A stretch of 7,463 bases of DNA from Ignavibacteriales bacterium (GTDB taxonomy: Bacteria; Bacteroidota; Ignavibacteria; Ignavibacteriales; Ignavibacteriaceae), in the NCBI GenBank assembly GCA_027347125.1, contig DAIERC010000078.1, positions 1-7,463 on the forward strand, in the 5' to 3' direction. The notes beneath the pieces were generated by a model that was not told the DNA's origin, made no database searches, and worked only from the letters and a program-made list of their open reading frames with translations. Numbering within the stretch: position 1 is the first letter of the stretch; each line of letters begins with the position of its first letter. The position numbers and the translations under genes are program-made. Positions 1-7,300 of this stretch are shown piece by piece.

Positions 1-100
1 CCTTGTCAATAAAGGAGCAAACCAAAAACAATCATCTTCAAATCTGCTGCCGATGCCTCTAGTAATACTTACCAGAGAACCGTTAGCATCATCAAGACGT

Positions 101-126
101 TGTTTATAATATTGTCAAAGAAAAAT
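101..126 (+). repeat. 26-base direct repeat, copy 1
   Basis: This copy matches 178-203 at 25 of 26 positions; the only difference is A at 106 against G at 183. The last 20 bases are identical. The start-to-start distance is 77 bases. Both copies can be read in a frame giving NIVKEK, so a small local duplication within an old coding sequence is one explanation. Confidence 0.8.
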
Positions 127-149
127 CTGAAAACTCAAACACAACAAGA

Positions 150-172
150 AGGACATGATAAATCATGTTCCT
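150..172. repeat. Imperfect inverted repeat between the two direct repeats
   Basis: The left arm AGGACATGAT (150-159) pairs with ATCATGTTCCT (162-172), with one bulged base and a two-base centre. The core CATGAT/ATCATG is perfect. There is no T-run on either side, so it does not look like an intrinsic terminator. Its function is unknown. Confidence 0.45.
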
Positions 173-177
173 ACGGA

Positions 178-203
178 TGTTTGTAATATTGTCAAAGAAA
201 AAT
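178..203 (+). repeat. 26-base direct repeat, copy 2
   Basis: Second copy of the repeat at 101-126, with a single mismatch at 183. It lies just downstream of the imperfect hairpin at 150-172. Only two copies are visible in the window, so nothing suggests an array. Confidence 0.8.
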
Positions 204-241
204 TTAAATGGAATTATTATTACCGAAAAGCATATAAGAAA

Positions 242-255
242 TGTGGTTTACCACA
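242..255 (-). terminator. Possible weak terminator for the GNAT gene
   Basis: TGTGGT (242-247) and ACCACA (250-255) form a perfect 6-bp inverted repeat about 45 bases past the stop of the leftward acetyltransferase gene. Read on the minus strand it is followed by TTTCTTAT, a modest T-rich run. The stem is short and the two-base centre would have to open, so this is a weak candidate. Confidence 0.3.
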
Positions 256-299
256 CCGAATATCTTCAGGAAGGATTGATTCGTTTATAGATTTTTCCC

Positions 300-1028
300 T
301 TATTGAAGCCTTTGAATCTTTTCATAATTTAATTCCATTAGTACCCTGGAACTATACGGAAAATATTTTAAAACATTTTTATTATCTGCAGACTTTTCTT
401 CGGTAACTTCAAAACCTAATTTTAGATGGGTGCAATACGAAGGTATATTATCTTTGAATAAAATAGTTTGAACTTTTGTAAAAGAATAGCGATTTAAATT
501 ACATTTAATACTTTCTTTTATTAAAAGAGAACTTAAACCACGCCTGCGGAAATTATTTTTAACATATAAATATTCAAGTTGAAGAGCGCCTACCTCGCGC
601 CGTAGCGCTAAGGCAGTGATAAATAGCTTATTCCTTTGCATCTCCTCAACTTTTTCTTTATTAAGAAAAGGAGTAAGGATAGAAGCTTTTAATATTCCGC
701 TGGAAATTCCGCCAAGACCTTCAATCCACGAAGCATAAGTCCCTACGCATTCGCCATTATATTCGGCAATTAGAAATCCCGAAAGTCCATATTCGCAGTA
801 GTTAATATCCTCCAATAAAATTTCCCGTAGAATTTCTTTGTACTCTACCTCGCTAAATCCAAAGACATTACAAGTACTGATTATTTGCGATCCGCTTTTT
901 TCGGATTCAATTATTGATTCAATAATGAATTCCAGGTCGCTTGGCACAGCCGCTCTAAGGTTTATGTTATCGAATGAATGATTATCGGGAATGAAGCAAT
1001 TATTAGTTAAAAATATTTCGGAGTACAT
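300..1028 (-). CDS. GNAT-family N-acetyltransferase
   Basis: This 242-residue protein belongs, on its motifs, to the GCN5-related N-acetyltransferases, which move an acetyl group from acetyl-CoA to an amine on a small molecule or protein; it is expected to be cytosolic. The key evidence is the segment LEYLYVKNNFRRRGLSSLLI (residues 151-170). The hydrophobic strand beta-4 is followed by R-R-R-G-L-S (161-166), matching the Q/R-x-x-G-x-G/A pyrophosphate-binding loop and the helix after it. A later stretch, NIPSYCTHLKLGFEVTEE (194-211), fits the usual C-terminal N-x-x-A/S-x-x-x-Y-x-x-x-GF motif. The N-terminal part (residues 24-90) has the loose alpha/beta pattern of the fold. The ATG at 1028 is chosen because the minus strand carries AGGGGG five bases upstream. 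The gene stands alone, with decayed sequence downstream and a gene-poor stretch upstream, so neighbours say nothing about its substrate. Confidence 0.85.
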   Translation of the reverse strand: MYSEIFLTNNCFIPDNHSFDNINLRAAVPSDLEFIIESIIESEKSGSQIISTCNVFGFSEVEYKEILREILLEDINYCEYGLSGFLIAEYNGECVGTYASWIEGLGGISSGILKASILTPFLNKEKVEEMQRNKLFITALALRREVGALQLEYLYVKNNFRRRGLSSLLIKESIKCNLNRYSFTKVQTILFKDNIPSYCTHLKLGFEVTEEKSADNKNVLKYFPYSSRVLMELNYEKIQRLQ

Positions 1029-1094
1029 TATAACCCCCTAATAATATTGCTGCTCTTAAATAAAGGATACATTGTTTTTCATCTAAGATAATTT

Positions 1095-1122
1095 ATTATT
1101 TTCATAAAGCCAACATATTCAA
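1095..1122 (-). promoter_or_regulatory. Possible sigma70-type promoter for the GNAT gene
   Basis: On the minus strand TTGAAT (1122-1117) is followed after 16 bases by AATAAT (1100-1095). This would start transcription near 1088 and give a leader of about 60 bases. The stretch is very AT-rich, so chance matches are likely. Confidence 0.22.
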
Positions 1123-1377
1123 TAAGATTCGGTAATGTTATTTGTAATATGCACAACCTGCCGGTGAGGTGAGCAGAAAGTTATCCGGTTGCCCGACGAA
1201 GTAAAAAAGAAAAACATAATAATAAAAATAGAGCTTTTATAGTCTTCCAAATTATCCAATAAAAATTATTTAAGAGATAAATAAAATAGTTTACTTTAAA
1301 TAAAAATTGCCTTAAATTTTTATCAAAGGATGACTCGTTCAACAAGCGGGAGAAGTAAAAGTTGACGACCAAATCAG

Positions 1378-1383
1378 TATAAT
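1378..1383 (+). promoter_or_regulatory. Perfect TATAAT box upstream of the unknown gene
   Basis: TATAAT lies about 75 bases before the ATG at 1458. There is a TTGACG at 1362-1367, but only 10 bases separate the two boxes, too few for a standard sigma70 promoter. No better -35 box is evident at 16-18 bases. This is a -10 candidate only. Confidence 0.25.
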
Positions 1384-1447
1384 CTAATCCAAACTCTTTC
1401 TTCGTAGGGATTTATTTAAACGCCTTAAGGGGCAATTTATTAATAAT

Positions 1448-1453
1448 GGGAGG
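1448..1453 (+). promoter_or_regulatory. Shine-Dalgarno site GGGAGG setting the start at 1458
   Basis: GGGAGG ends four bases before the ATG at 1458 and is a strong match to the anti-SD sequence. It shows that translation was meant to begin at 1458, upstream of the in-frame TAA at 1494, and supports reading the gene as broken rather than starting later. Confidence 0.7.
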
Positions 1454-1457
1454 TATT

Positions 1458-2150
1458 ATGAAAGAGGAAAACTCAAGCATTCCTGCTAGTCAGTAAAGAA
1501 TAATTGAACTTGCCGGCACATGGCTTAGTAAGGCAAAAGAAAAAACAGAGCTTGCCACTAACGGAATTACGGCAAGTTTTATTACTGACTTCGAAGCTGA
1601 AATTACCGAGGCGAACACATTTAAAACGGATAAACAAATTGATAAGGAAGCCGCCGCTTTAACAGCCAATAAAGATAAAAAAAATACGGAATGTTATAAG
1701 TGGCTTAAGAGGGCAAAATTGTTTTATGAAAAAGTGTTCGATAAAAAAACAGCAGAATCAAAATTATTCCCTCAAAATTATACCGACGCGAAGAAAAACG
1801 AATCGCTTATGATAAACATAATGCCGGTAGTAACAGAGCTAATTGATAAGAATAAAGAAGCAATGACGGGAAAAGGAATGCCTGCGGGTTTTGATACGCA
1901 GGGTAAAACACTTCTTAGCGAGCTGGATGCTTTAAATAAAGCGCAGGAAAAGCAGAAAGCAGATAATATAGCTTATACCGCCGAAAGGCGTATCACGCTT
2001 TCCAAGCTTTATAACAGGATAAATGATATAAACAGAGCCGGTAAACTTTCTTATGAAAATGATTCAACGATGGCGCATTATTTTGATTGGTCCTGGCCAA
2101 GGTGGAATAAGAAAAAAGTAATAGAAGAACCTGCCGAACAACCGAAGTAG
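1458..2150 (+). pseudogene. Unknown helical protein gene interrupted by TAA at codon 13
   Basis: I do not recognise this family. From the ATG at 1458 the frame reads MKEENSSIPASQ, meets TAA at 1494-1496, then stays open in the same frame for 217 codons to the TAG at 2148-2150. The whole would be 231 codons including both stops. The part after the stop is rich in Lys, Glu, Asp and Ala in a heptad-like pattern, so it is probably mostly alpha-helical. It has no signal peptide or membrane segment and ends with an aromatic cluster (Trp at codons 211, 213 and 216) and a charged EEPAEQPK tail. There is no ATG, GTG or TTG in frame between the stop and TTG at 1719, so a shortened product from there (143 residues, no clear SD site) would lose about a third of the protein. 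CAA to TAA is a single C-to-T change and would restore SQQRIIELAG. Alternatives are a sequencing error, stop read-through, or a 12-residue leader peptide. Confidence 0.6.
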
Positions 2151-2182
2151 TTAAACTGTATAATTAATTTCATATGCTTACC

Positions 2183-2205
2183 GGGGCGGCAACGTTAGCC
2201 GCCCC
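2183..2205. terminator. GC-rich hairpin between convergent genes
   Basis: GGGGCGGC (2183-2190) and GCCGCCCC (2198-2205) form a perfect 8-bp stem with a seven-base loop, between the ends of the rightward unknown gene and leftward deoC. The position fits a terminator serving both directions. Neither side has a proper T-run after the stem, so an ordinary intrinsic terminator is doubtful. The 9-base word GCTTACCGG occurs at 2176-2184, overlapping the first two bases of the left arm, and again at 2207-2215 just past the right arm. Confidence 0.55.
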
Positions 2206-2228
2206 CGCTTACCGGCAAAGGATTATAA

Positions 2229-2948
2229 TTAAACAAAGCCGCGTTTTTTTGCATCTTCCAAAATAGTTTCGGTTGCCGTAGCACCAATTCTTGTAACTCC
2301 GAGTGTACGAACTCGAAGCACATCATCAAGTGTGCGTACTCCACCGGCTGCTTTTATTTGAATATTTTGCCCACAGTGTTCGCGCATTAGTTTAAGGTGA
2401 TGGTCAGTTGCGCCTTTATAATTGTATGATCCGTCCTGCTGTTTAACAAAGCCGTACCCGGTAGATGTTTTAACGAATGCAGTGTTATGAGTGGAACAGA
2501 TTTCGCATAATTTTATTATGTGATGATCTTCGAGATAATCGTTTTCAAAAATTATTTTTAATAACGCATTACCGGATACGGTAAATTCGTTCATTTCGTT
2601 TATCTCGTTTGATACATAATTCCAATCGCCGCCAAGTACCTTGCCCGGGTTAATAACCGCATCAATTTCAACGGCGCCGTCGCGCAGCGCTTGCTCAATT
2701 TCTTTTACTTTAATTGATAGGGTCGAATTGCCGTGGGGAAAAGAAACAACGGCACAAACGCCTACACCGGAGCCTTTGAGAATATCTGCGGCAAGGGAAA
2801 CCGAGTAAGGTTTTACACAAGCGGTTGCAACGCCGTAACGTTTGGAAAGTTCGCAGCCTTCAATAATTGTTTTGTCCGTAAAAGTTGGATGGAGCAGAGA
2901 GTGGTCGATCATCTTGGCTATGGTTTTTAATAAATTTGTGCTAGGCAT
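2229..2948 (-). CDS. deoC: Deoxyribose-phosphate aldolase
   Basis: DeoC is a cytosolic class I aldolase that cleaves 2-deoxy-D-ribose 5-phosphate into acetaldehyde and glyceraldehyde 3-phosphate in deoxynucleoside breakdown. The 239-residue protein is a full-length TIM barrel for this family. Near the N-terminus IDHSLLHPT (14-22) matches the conserved D-H-(T/S)-L-L motif. The Schiff-base lysine is K160 in FVKTSTGYG, the second catalytic lysine is K199 in IKAAGGVR, and D96 in EIDAVINPG matches the proton-relay aspartate. IGATAT (221-226) lies where the phosphate-binding loop is expected. The SFPHGNS and INPGKVLGGDW segments suggest the subgroup whose motif after DHSLL is HPT. The start at 2948 has GGGAG six bases upstream. 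No other nucleoside-catabolism gene (deoA, deoB, deoD) is adjacent, so it appears to be a single-gene unit, convergent with the broken gene and divergent from the efflux operon. Confidence 0.95.
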   Translation of the reverse strand: MPSTNLLKTIAKMIDHSLLHPTFTDKTIIEGCELSKRYGVATACVKPYSVSLAADILKGSGVGVCAVVSFPHGNSTLSIKVKEIEQALRDGAVEIDAVINPGKVLGGDWNYVSNEINEMNEFTVSGNALLKIIFENDYLEDHHIIKLCEICSTHNTAFVKTSTGYGFVKQQDGSYNYKGATDHHLKLMREHCGQNIQIKAAGGVRTLDDVLRVRTLGVTRIGATATETILEDAKKRGFV

Positions 2949-3142
2949 AATAAGCTCCCGGAAAATTTAGTTTAAGTCCGAACGAATTAAGTGATAATAA
3001 ATATTTGTTTCCTTTTGCCGTAATAAACCAATTAAAAGGCGGATGATTTTATGCGAAGCTCAAAAAATATTTCTCTAATTTTAACATCCGATACGTATAT
3101 AGCTAAAACAATAACAAGCTAATATAAACTTCGCAAGAATTT

Positions 3143-3162
3143 TTCTAAATTGATATTTAGAA
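3143..3162. promoter_or_regulatory. Inverted repeat, possible operator 1
   Basis: TTCTAAAT (3143-3150) and ATTTAGAA (3155-3162) are perfect 8-bp arms around the spacer TGAT, 20 bases in all. That size and symmetry suit a dimeric repressor such as the TetR-type regulators common for RND pumps. No regulator gene is visible nearby, so this is inference. It sits about 107 bases before the adaptor start codon. Confidence 0.35.
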
Positions 3163-3191
3163 TTAAACTTTTTTAAAAGTGTTTTTGTCAA
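3162..3191 (-). promoter_or_regulatory. Possible promoter for deoC
   Basis: On the minus strand a perfect TTGACA (3191-3186) is followed after 18 bases by TTTAAT (3167-3162). This would place the start of the transcript over 200 bases before the deoC ATG, an unusually long leader, so a closer promoter is possible. Confidence 0.22.
3167..3180. promoter_or_regulatory. Inverted repeat, possible operator 2
   Basis: ACTTTT (3167-3172) and AAAAGT (3175-3180) are perfect 6-bp arms around TT. It lies four bases upstream of the TTGTCA box at 3185 and between the boxes of the possible leftward promoter. The low complexity makes chance possible. Confidence 0.25.
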
Positions 3192-3215
3192 ATTACAATT
3201 GTAGATTTATTTAAT
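3185..3215 (+). promoter_or_regulatory. Possible promoter of the RND operon
   Basis: TTGTCA (3185-3190) is followed after 19 bases by TTTAAT (3210-3215), or after 17 by TATTTA (3208-3213). Transcription would begin around 3221-3224, giving a leader of about 45-50 bases before the adaptor ATG. The spacer contains the palindrome at 3194-3203, which a repressor could use to block polymerase. Neither box pair is ideal. Confidence 0.3.
3194..3203. promoter_or_regulatory. 10-base perfect palindrome TACAATTGTA
   Basis: TACAATTGTA is fully self-complementary and falls between the candidate -35 and -10 boxes of the efflux operon. Placement in a promoter spacer is typical of repressor operators, but a 10-base AT-rich palindrome could occur by chance. 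Confidence 0.3.
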
Positions 3216-3269
3216 AGGGTTGAATCTAGAAGAGTATATTTTCACTTTCCTTCGCTTAAGGGATAATAT

Positions 3270-4376
3270 ATGTTTGAGAAAAAGAAAACAATCATCATCA
3301 CATCAATTTTAATATTGATTGTTGTTGCTTTAGTAATTTTACGCCTAAACAATACTTCTTCCGCAGGAAGAGGAATTCCAACGCCGGTAATAGTCCGGGG
3401 AAATGCGGTTAGAGGCGAAATCATAAAAAGCGAGTCATTAACCGGGGATATATTGCCGGTTCAACAGGCTACTATTTATTCAAAGGTAAGTGGAAATATT
3501 GAAAAAATATTCGTTGATATCGGCGATCAGGTAAAACAGAATCAAATTCTTGCTTTAATAGACACTACAATATATTCTCAAAACACAAAACAATCTAAAG
3601 CTAATTACATGCAGGCCTCGGCAAATTCTGAGAACGTGCGGTTAAACTTCGAGAGAAATAAAAAATTGTTTGAACAGAATCTTATTGCCCGGCAAGACCT
3701 TGACAACGCAAAAACGGCCATGGATGTTGCGAACGCTCAAAAGGAAGCCGCAAATGCCAATTATACAAATACATTAACACAGTTAAGTTACTGCAGAATC
3801 ACCGCACCTTTCAGCGGAACAATTACAAAGCGAATGCTGGACCCGGGCGCTTATGTTACTTCTTCGGGCAGCTCCCAGGGAACAAACCTTTTTACGTTAA
3901 TGAATGTTGATCGGCTAAAATCGATAATTAATATTCCTGAAAAATACGTTCCGTTGTTAAATAAAATTGAGAGCATAAATGTTCAGGCAGACGCGCTGCC
4001 GGGAAAAATATTTAGTGCAAAGCTTAAGAAAATAAGCGATGCGGTAGATCTTTCAACCAGAACGATGGCGGTTGAAGTTGATATTGAAAACACTTCTAGA
4101 ATTTTAAAACCGGGTATGTTCGCTACAATTACGTTGGTACTGGAACGAAAACCGGATGCGTTGATTCTTCCCAACCAGGTTGTATTGAATGATGATAACG
4201 GAAATTATGTGTACCTGGTAAATGCCGACAGTACCGTAACTAAAAAGTATTTGCAGCTCGGAATTCAGCAAGATAATAAAGACGAAATATTATCCGGCGT
4301 GAACGATAGTGATAAAATTGTCTTCGTAGGACAAAGCTTAATTAAAGATAAAATGAAAGTTAAAATATCAAAGTAA
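3270..4376 (+). CDS. RND efflux periplasmic adaptor (membrane fusion protein)
   Basis: This 368-residue protein would link the inner-membrane RND pump to an outer-membrane channel across the periplasm. Residues 7-24 (TIIITSILILIVVALVIL) form one hydrophobic segment after a lysine-rich start. There is no lipobox cysteine, so it is anchored by an uncleaved helix or processed by signal peptidase I, unlike AcrA-type lipoproteins. Domains run in the standard order. The first half of the lipoyl-like barrel-sandwich is at about 62-100 (SGNIEKIFVDIGDQVKQNQI). A helical hairpin rich in Ala, Asn, Gln and Lys follows at about 103-170, then the second lipoyl half with the signature ITAPFSGTITKRMLDPGAYV (177-196). 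A beta-barrel (about 206-292) contains LKPGMFATITL (279-289), and a C-terminal membrane-proximal domain (about 294-368) contains ILPNQVV. AAGGGA six bases before the ATG supports the start. It is cotranscribed with the permease four bases downstream. Substrate cannot be told; no His/Met-rich metal-binding tail is present. Confidence 0.93.
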   Translation: MFEKKKTIIITSILILIVVALVILRLNNTSSAGRGIPTPVIVRGNAVRGEIIKSESLTGDILPVQQATIYSKVSGNIEKIFVDIGDQVKQNQILALIDTTIYSQNTKQSKANYMQASANSENVRLNFERNKKLFEQNLIARQDLDNAKTAMDVANAQKEAANANYTNTLTQLSYCRITAPFSGTITKRMLDPGAYVTSSGSSQGTNLFTLMNVDRLKSIINIPEKYVPLLNKIESINVQADALPGKIFSAKLKKISDAVDLSTRTMAVEVDIENTSRILKPGMFATITLVLERKPDALILPNQVVLNDDNGNYVYLVNADSTVTKKYLQLGIQQDNKDEILSGVNDSDKIVFVGQSLIKDKMKVKISK

Positions 4377-4380
4377 TTTT

Positions 4381-7300
4381 ATGTGGTTAACACGACTAGC
4401 CTTAAAATATCCCATTACAACGCTGATGGCCGCAATAGCGGTGTTTGTGCTTGGCTTTGTATCTTTTATGCAGCTTCCGATAGATATGCTGCCGAATATC
4501 CAGATACCAGTAGTAAGCGTTATTACTTTTAACAGCGGCGCCGGCCCGGTTGATATGGAACAGACAGTAACTGTTCCGATTGAAAGGGCAGTAAGCTCAA
4601 CCAATGATGTCAGCTATGTGCAGTCATCAACTAGAGAAGGCGTATCGCAGGTTCGCGTTTATTTCAACTGGGATGCAAGCACCGATATTGGATTGATTGA
4701 TGTAATTCAAAAAGTAAACAGGGTACTTAATCTTTTGCCTACCGCTGCTTCCCAACCGCTGGTCTTAAGATTCGATGTAACAAATATACCGGTTTGTACG
4801 GTTGCATTAAACGGAGATTTAAGCCAGAGGGCGTTGTATGATCTTGCATATAATGTTATTGAACCGCAGCTAGAACATTTACCAGGAGTCGCTTTCGCGC
4901 AGGTAGTAGGCGGGCAGATTAGGGAGATTCATGTTAGTGTAAACCGGAACAGGCTTGAAGCGTTAAACCTTACTTTACAGGATGTTAATGCGGCGGTTTC
5001 TACTTCAAACTTAATTGTACCTTCGGGAGATTTGAAATCCGGTGTATTTGATTATTCGCTTAAAACAGAAAGCCAGTTTAATGTTGTTGAACCTATAGGT
5101 AACGTTGTTATTAAAACAATAAACGGTGTTCCTATTAGAATTAGAGATGTTGCGCGTGTAGAAGACTCATATATGGAACAGACCGAAGTTGTTAGGAACA
5201 ACGGCAAACCCGGTGTAATACTAAGAGTGCAAAAAACCTCCGGTGGAAATACGGTTGATGTTGTTAATGCAGTGGTCAAAGCGTTAACAAATTTAAGAGA
5301 CGTACCGCCGTCGGTTAAAGCCTCGCTTGGTTTAGACCAGAGTACTTATATTAAACAGTCAATGAACGGATTAAAACAGGAAGCGATTCTAGGCGCATTG
5401 CTGGCCACGTTTGTTATAATTTTATTTTTGAGAAATTCAAAAAGCGCTTTAATAGTTTTCCTGGCCATTCCTCTTTCGATACTTGTTACGTTTATTTTTT
5501 TCAGGTTCAGCAGCACAACCCTTAATATTATGACATTCGGCGGGCTGGCGCTTGGAATAGGACGGCTTGTGGACGACTCAATTGTAGAGCTTGAGGCTAT
5601 TACAAGACACTACGGCACTATGTCCGGGCAGAAAGTCGGGAAGATGCAGGCTACTTTAGATGCCGCGCTTGAAGTTGCTTCACCTATTTTTATTTCCACA
5701 TTAACTACGGTAATTGTATTTCTCCCGGTTATATTTTTAACCGGTATTGCAAAGCTGCTGTTTATGCCCCTGGTAGTTACAATTGCCATCGCGTTGTTTG
5801 CCTCGTTCTTTGTATCAAGAACCGTAACACCGTTGATGTGTTATAAATATTTAAATGCCGAACGCGAAGCGGACCCTAATTCACCAAAACTTTCTCATCG
5901 GCTGCAGATAAAAGCGAAGAATTTTTTAGATAGAATAGATGACTTTTACCAGCGAGTGCTTGTTTATGCGTTAAAGCATCGGAGAATTATAATTTTCGGT
6001 GTGCTTGGATTTGCACTTATATCTTTGCTGCTTTTCAAATTTGTGGGTACAGAATTTTTCCCGGACAGCGATGAAAGTCAATTTAGCATTCAGGTTAGGC
6101 TTCCTGTAGGAACAAGGATTGAAGAGACGACAAAATTTGTGGAGAGAATAGAAAATATTATCAAGAAGAATGTTCCCGAAACCCAAACAATAATTTCGGA
6201 TATTGGTGTTCCTTCGGCAAGAAGCGGAAGTTTGTTCGGTGGAAATTCCGGCGGCCATTCTGCCAATGTAAGTGTTTCGCTGGTTACCTCGGATGAAAGA
6301 AGCAGATCGGTGTTCGATATAATTAAAGCTTTGCGTCCAAAGTTGTCCATGCTTCCAGGTGCGCAAATTTTTATTAACCCCGGCGGTTTTCTCAGATTCC
6401 TGTTAAACTTCGGTTCCTCGGCTCCCATTGATGTAATAATAAGCGGCGAAGATTTTGATACTGCGAATAAATTGGCACAACAGATATCGGATATAGTAAA
6501 GTCCACAAGAGGCGCAACGGATGTTCAAATAAGCCGCGAACTTAATCTTCCCGAATTAAGAATAATAATTGACCGCGATAAAGCCGGTTCTATGGGCGTT
6601 AATGTTCAACAAATATCCAACACGATTTCAACCGCGATAAGCGGATCGGTCGCTTCAATTTATACCGATCCTTCTTCCGGTAACCAGTATAATATTTTAG
6701 TCCGGTTATCTGAAGATTATCGCAATAAGATAGACGATATAAAAAGTTTAACCGTAATGAATTCGCAGGGGCAACTGGTAAAGCTTGGCGGTCTGGTTGA
6801 TGTTAAATTAACGAAATCACCGATACAGATTGACAGACGATACCAGGAAAGAATAGTTGAAGTAACAGGCAATGTTTCGGGGCGCGACCTCGGCAGTGTT
6901 TCTCAAGAAATTCAGGAAAAGTTAAGCAACATTCACGTGCCTTCCGGTTTTCAAGTAAAGATGAGCGGTAACATCGAGCAACAGCAAAAAACATTCGGCG
7001 ATTTGGGCCTGGCACTTTTGCTGGCTATTGTGTTAGTTTACATGGTAATGGCTTCACAGTTCCAATCTCTTATTGACCCGTTTATAATTATGTTTACCGT
7101 ACCTCTCGGAATGGTCGGCGTTATCTGGGCATTGTTCCTTACAAGCACAACTCTTTCGGTTACTTCTTTCGAGGGAGTGATAGTGATGATCGGAATTGTG
7201 GTTTCGAACGGAATATTGCTTGTGGATTATACAAACAAATTAAGAAAGTCGGGCGTTGAACTTCACGAGGCGGTAATAAGAGCGGGGCGCACGAGATTAA

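Larger units (their letters stand above)
1..226 (+). pseudogene. Degraded region, possible alpha/beta-hydrolase C-terminal remnants
   Basis: No intact reading frame covers this stretch. Three frames carry short peptide pieces interrupted by stops. One frame reads LLPMPLVILTRE (about 38-76), which is like the core strand before the C-terminal part of alpha/beta-hydrolases. Another reads HHQDVVYNIVKEK (87-125). A third reads QQEGHD and then, after a one-base frame change, NHVPTDVCNIVKEKFKW (163-213). A GH(D) followed by H-x-P-x-x-V-x-x-I is the general pattern around the catalytic His and last helix of that fold. The repeated DV-x-NIVKEK peptide reflects the DNA-level direct repeat at 101-126 and 178-203. 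What is seen is the frame-shifted peptides; the family assignment is inference from very short matches. It could equally be non-coding sequence with chance similarity. The left window edge prevents seeing where it begins. Confidence 0.22.
1029..1457. other. Gene-poor AT-rich intergenic stretch
   Basis: This is the upstream region of two divergent genes, the GNAT gene and the unknown rightward gene. Most of it is strongly AT-rich and rich in stops in all frames. A 63-codon minus-strand frame at 1181-1372 has no family resemblance and no clear ribosome site. A less AT-rich patch at about 1149-1200 stands out from its surroundings. It can be read QPAGEVSRKLSGCPTK and stop (1154-1204), which could be the tail of a lost gene, but it is too short to assign. 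No RNA gene was recognised. Confidence 0.5.
2949..3269. other. Divergent regulatory region between deoC and the efflux operon
   Basis: This 321-base stretch without a gene separates two divergent start codons. It is AT-rich, with stops in all frames and no RNA gene recognised. Its right half carries three inverted repeats (3143-3162, 3167-3180, 3194-3203) and overlapping promoter-like boxes for both strands. The deoC-proximal half (2960-3140) shows nothing that stands out beyond short AT palindromes such as ATACGTAT at 3091-3098. Confidence 0.6.

Noticed and set aside
155..406. 83-codon rightward reading frame
   Set aside because: It overlaps the end of the well-supported GNAT gene on the other strand, has no clear SD site, and its N-terminal part lies in decayed repeat sequence. 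It is kept only as part of the possible remnant.
1181..1372. 63-codon leftward reading frame
   Set aside because: The composition (Phe, Leu, Asn, Lys from AT-rich DNA) is what random AT-rich sequence gives, and no family or ribosome site is seen.
1362..1383. TTGACG and TATAAT as a full sigma70 promoter
   Set aside because: The spacer is only 10 bases, far below the usual 16-18, so only the TATAAT is listed as a weak candidate.
1719..2150. TTG at 1719 as the true start of the unknown gene
   Set aside because: There is no SD site before 1719, while 1458 has a strong one in the same frame and protein-like sequence fills 1497-1718.
3242..3424. 60-codon leftward frame across the adaptor start
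   Set aside because: It overlaps the SD site and N-terminal membrane segment of the adaptor and has no family resemblance.
5971..6506. Two long leftward frames inside the permease gene
   Set aside because: They are opposite-strand shadows of the RND permease, whose protein has conserved motifs on both sides and an unbroken frame through this stretch.
6803..7015. 70-codon leftward frame
   Set aside because: It lies within the permease coding region, has no recognisable protein features, and is explained by the codon content of the other strand.
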